Assembly (NCBI GenBank): GCA_963204785.1
Contig: CAUJHG010000069.1
Span: 1-62,755, forward strand
Direction of reading: 5' to 3'
DNA length: 62,755 nt
From: Pseudomonadota bacterium
Lineage (GTDB): Bacteria; Pseudomonadota; Gammaproteobacteria; Burkholderiales; Burkholderiaceae_E
Part shown: positions 62,301-62,755 of the stretch, in pieces
Numbering within the stretch: the stretch's first letter is position 1
How the letters are laid out: every line of letters starts with the position of its first letter
Program-made: the position numbers and the translations under genes
Notes under the pieces: generated by a model
Told to the model about the DNA's origin: nothing
The model's input: the letters and a program-made list of their open reading frames with translations, nothing else
Database searches by the model: none

Positions 62301-62755
62301 AGGTCCCGCGCGTGGCGGCTCATGATCGCGAGGCCATCATCCAGGGACACGTAGGCCTCGCCACCACGGGCCATCTCGCGGTACGAGGAGAAGTACTGGC
62401 TGATCAGGTCGCCGATCAGGCGTGCCCGCTCTTCGCCGTACGGTGGCTCGAGCATCGCGGCTTCGAAGCCGATGGCATCCCACGAGGCACCAAGTTCCCC
62501 CCAGCCGCCACCACCGGCACCGGCATTGAGCTGGGCGAAGAAGGACTCGTCCCCCATCCGGGAGCGGAGCTCCTGCGCGTCGCGAAACAGGCCCTCGGCC
62601 AAGTAGAAGCCCGGCACCGGCGCCTCCGGATGCAAGCGGCGCACGTGTTCGGCGTAGTGCCCGAGGATGGCGGACTCCATGTCGCGGGCGCCGATCATGT
62701 GGTACGGCACCAGCAGGAACTTCTTGCCCTCCGTCCAGCCGTGCCGGGCCACCAC
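59369..62755 (-). CDS. pglY: BREX ATPase PglY/BrxC-like, partial (5' end beyond window)
   Basis: 1128 residues are visible; the N-terminus, including the expected P-loop, lies past the right edge. The visible part starts inside an AAA-type domain (KKFLLVPYHMIGARDMESAIL) and has a Walker-B-like DAVILFLDELVLWLAS at about residues 155-170 of the visible part. A very long helical region follows, then a Pro-rich linker with two copies of PAPAPVTP near the C-terminus and a final charged coiled-coil-like segment (AELDDLKARIARERDLELTL). PglY/BrxC is the large ATPase of BREX complexes. The stop overlaps the pglZ start. The order with pglZ directly downstream points to the type 2 PglY branch. Confidence 0.8.
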   Translation of the reverse strand: MVARHGWTEGKKFLLVPYHMIGARDMESAILGHYAEHVRRLHPEAPVPGFYLAEGLFRDAQELRSRMGDESFFAQLNAGAGGGGWGELGASWDAIGFEAAMLEPPYGEERARLIGDLISQYFSSYREMARGGEAYVSLDDGLAIMSRHARDLGYDAVILFLDELVLWLASHAADVGFVSREGTKLVKLVEATNAERPIPLVSFVARQRDLRELVGENLAGSMQLQFSDALRHWEARFHYIKLEDRNLPAIAERRILAPKSEAARQEMSSAFDSLMQARRDVLDTLLTTEADQAMFRKVYPFSPALVQTLIAVSAALQRERTALKLMLQLLVERRNDLELGQLIPVGDLWDAIEQGAEPFSEGMRLHFDNATKLYRQRLLPMLERQHGVTWEALELGQAEPTAARNLRNDARLLKTLLLGALVPEVESLKSLTAQRLAALNHGTFRSPIPGREAQDVLRKCRDWASEIGEIKITEDQNPAISIQVTGVDIEPILRAAEANDNAGNRRKKIRETLFEQLGITDAGGLFTTYEFLWRGTRREVEVLYENVREMTDDRLRGRSGAWTVVLDFPFDDANFGPADDLARLGAYRGGDTRTLVWLPSFLSNKALADLGRLVVLDYILQGERFDNYAAHLSFVDRVQAKALARNQLDQLRIKLRSQLEVAYGISTEPRDAVSNPLTADQQFQSLDPTLSPRPPVGADFRSAFESLLGQLFAHQYPAHPEFDTEIKASVIKKVWPEVQKAIESPGQRGFVQDTSTRKLVRAVVNPCQLGQMGETHLLIEPHWQSRFAQSHAREGGGPITVAKLRRWIDTPAPMGLPTELQNLIILAYAASTNRRFTLRGGPIEPTVDSLSDELELREQALPGAADWETALQRASSLFGLTLAQTLNAANVGRLVDEVKQAAGGKREAIGRLVAQLRDRASRYGASTAGARQQSVESAQALLATLTQAAEGDVVSSLAAATLSTSEAAVSRTLGQAQACADALTNGNWQLFDVVRGLEDHRRDAATAIMNRLVELLTADEHVVPLKSRLAELERDAMQLLAAPAPAPVTPPAPAPVTPGATTAPTPLPPPLPPAPGFNGPELVEEKQALHLTGAEAVAELDDLKARIARERDLELTLSWRLERKGTKL

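Noticed and set aside
53271-62755. BREX type 6 or type 1 assignment
   Set aside because: Type 6 would have pglX between brxC and pglZ, and type 1 would have brxL and no brxD/brxHI. The observed order fits type 2.

Overview
The window is a very GC-rich, densely coded chromosomal segment of a betaproteobacterium, most likely order Burkholderiales. This rests on the Bug/TctC-type solute-binding protein, on a Burkholderiales-style envelope run (argS, SPOR protein, dsbA, rlpA, rsmI, yraN, SIS isomerase, BON lipoprotein), on the many acyl-CoA genes, and on a GGCCCTGCGGGCC/CCCCCAAGGGGG-type intergenic repeat that I associate with Comamonadaceae. I see no rRNA, insertion sequence, integrase or CRISPR array. 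The only RNA gene found is a selenocysteine tRNA.

Layout. 1-4.6 kb: a leftward operon of two acyl-CoA dehydrogenases and a fused enoyl-CoA hydratase/3-hydroxyacyl-CoA dehydrogenase, resembling pimeloyl-CoA (dicarboxylate) beta-oxidation. 4.9-9.1 kb: a glycosyltransferase, an MFS transporter, an orphan TctC protein and a Nudix hydrolase. 9.3-11.0 kb: selA followed directly by tRNA-Sec (selC), with no selB between them. 11-24 kb: mixed acyl-CoA and accessory metabolism (thioesterase, orphan branched-chain amino-acid-type binding protein, nitronate monooxygenase, crotonase, CaiB-family CoA-transferase, polysaccharide deacetylase, GST, dienoyl-CoA-reductase-like SDR, metallo-hydrolase, alpha/beta hydrolase, coupled alanine dehydrogenase and cystathionine beta-lyase). 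24-30.8 kb: a two-RCK potassium channel with a DUF6394 membrane protein, an acyl-CoA ligase coupled to a lytic transglycosylase, and a methyltransferase with a signal peptide. 31-40.8 kb: housekeeping and envelope genes, largely co-directional. 40.9-50.2 kb: acetoacetyl-CoA synthetase, a 1372-residue SNF2 helicase, another CoA ligase and an MFS transporter. 50.2-51.3 kb: a TacA/TacT-like toxin-antitoxin pair coupled to an internally deleted DUF1810 gene. 51.4-53.1 kb: a D-aminoacylase-type amidohydrolase. 53.3 kb to the right edge: a leftward phage-defence operon.

The defence operon reads, in transcription order, pglY/brxC-like ATPase (cut by the right edge), PglZ phosphatase-fold protein, BrxD-like ATPase and BrxHI-like helicase. 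The first three genes are coupled by ATGA overlaps, while a repeat-containing gap separates the last two. This order matches the 3' half of BREX type 2 (Pgl-like) systems. The kinase and methyltransferase genes (pglW, pglX) would be expected just beyond the edge. BREX itself is described, so the notable points here are the intergenic repeat inside the operon, the neighbouring toxin-antitoxin operon with a mini-DUF1810 gene, the selA-selC pair without selB, the collagen-like repeat in RlpA, and the exported methyltransferase.
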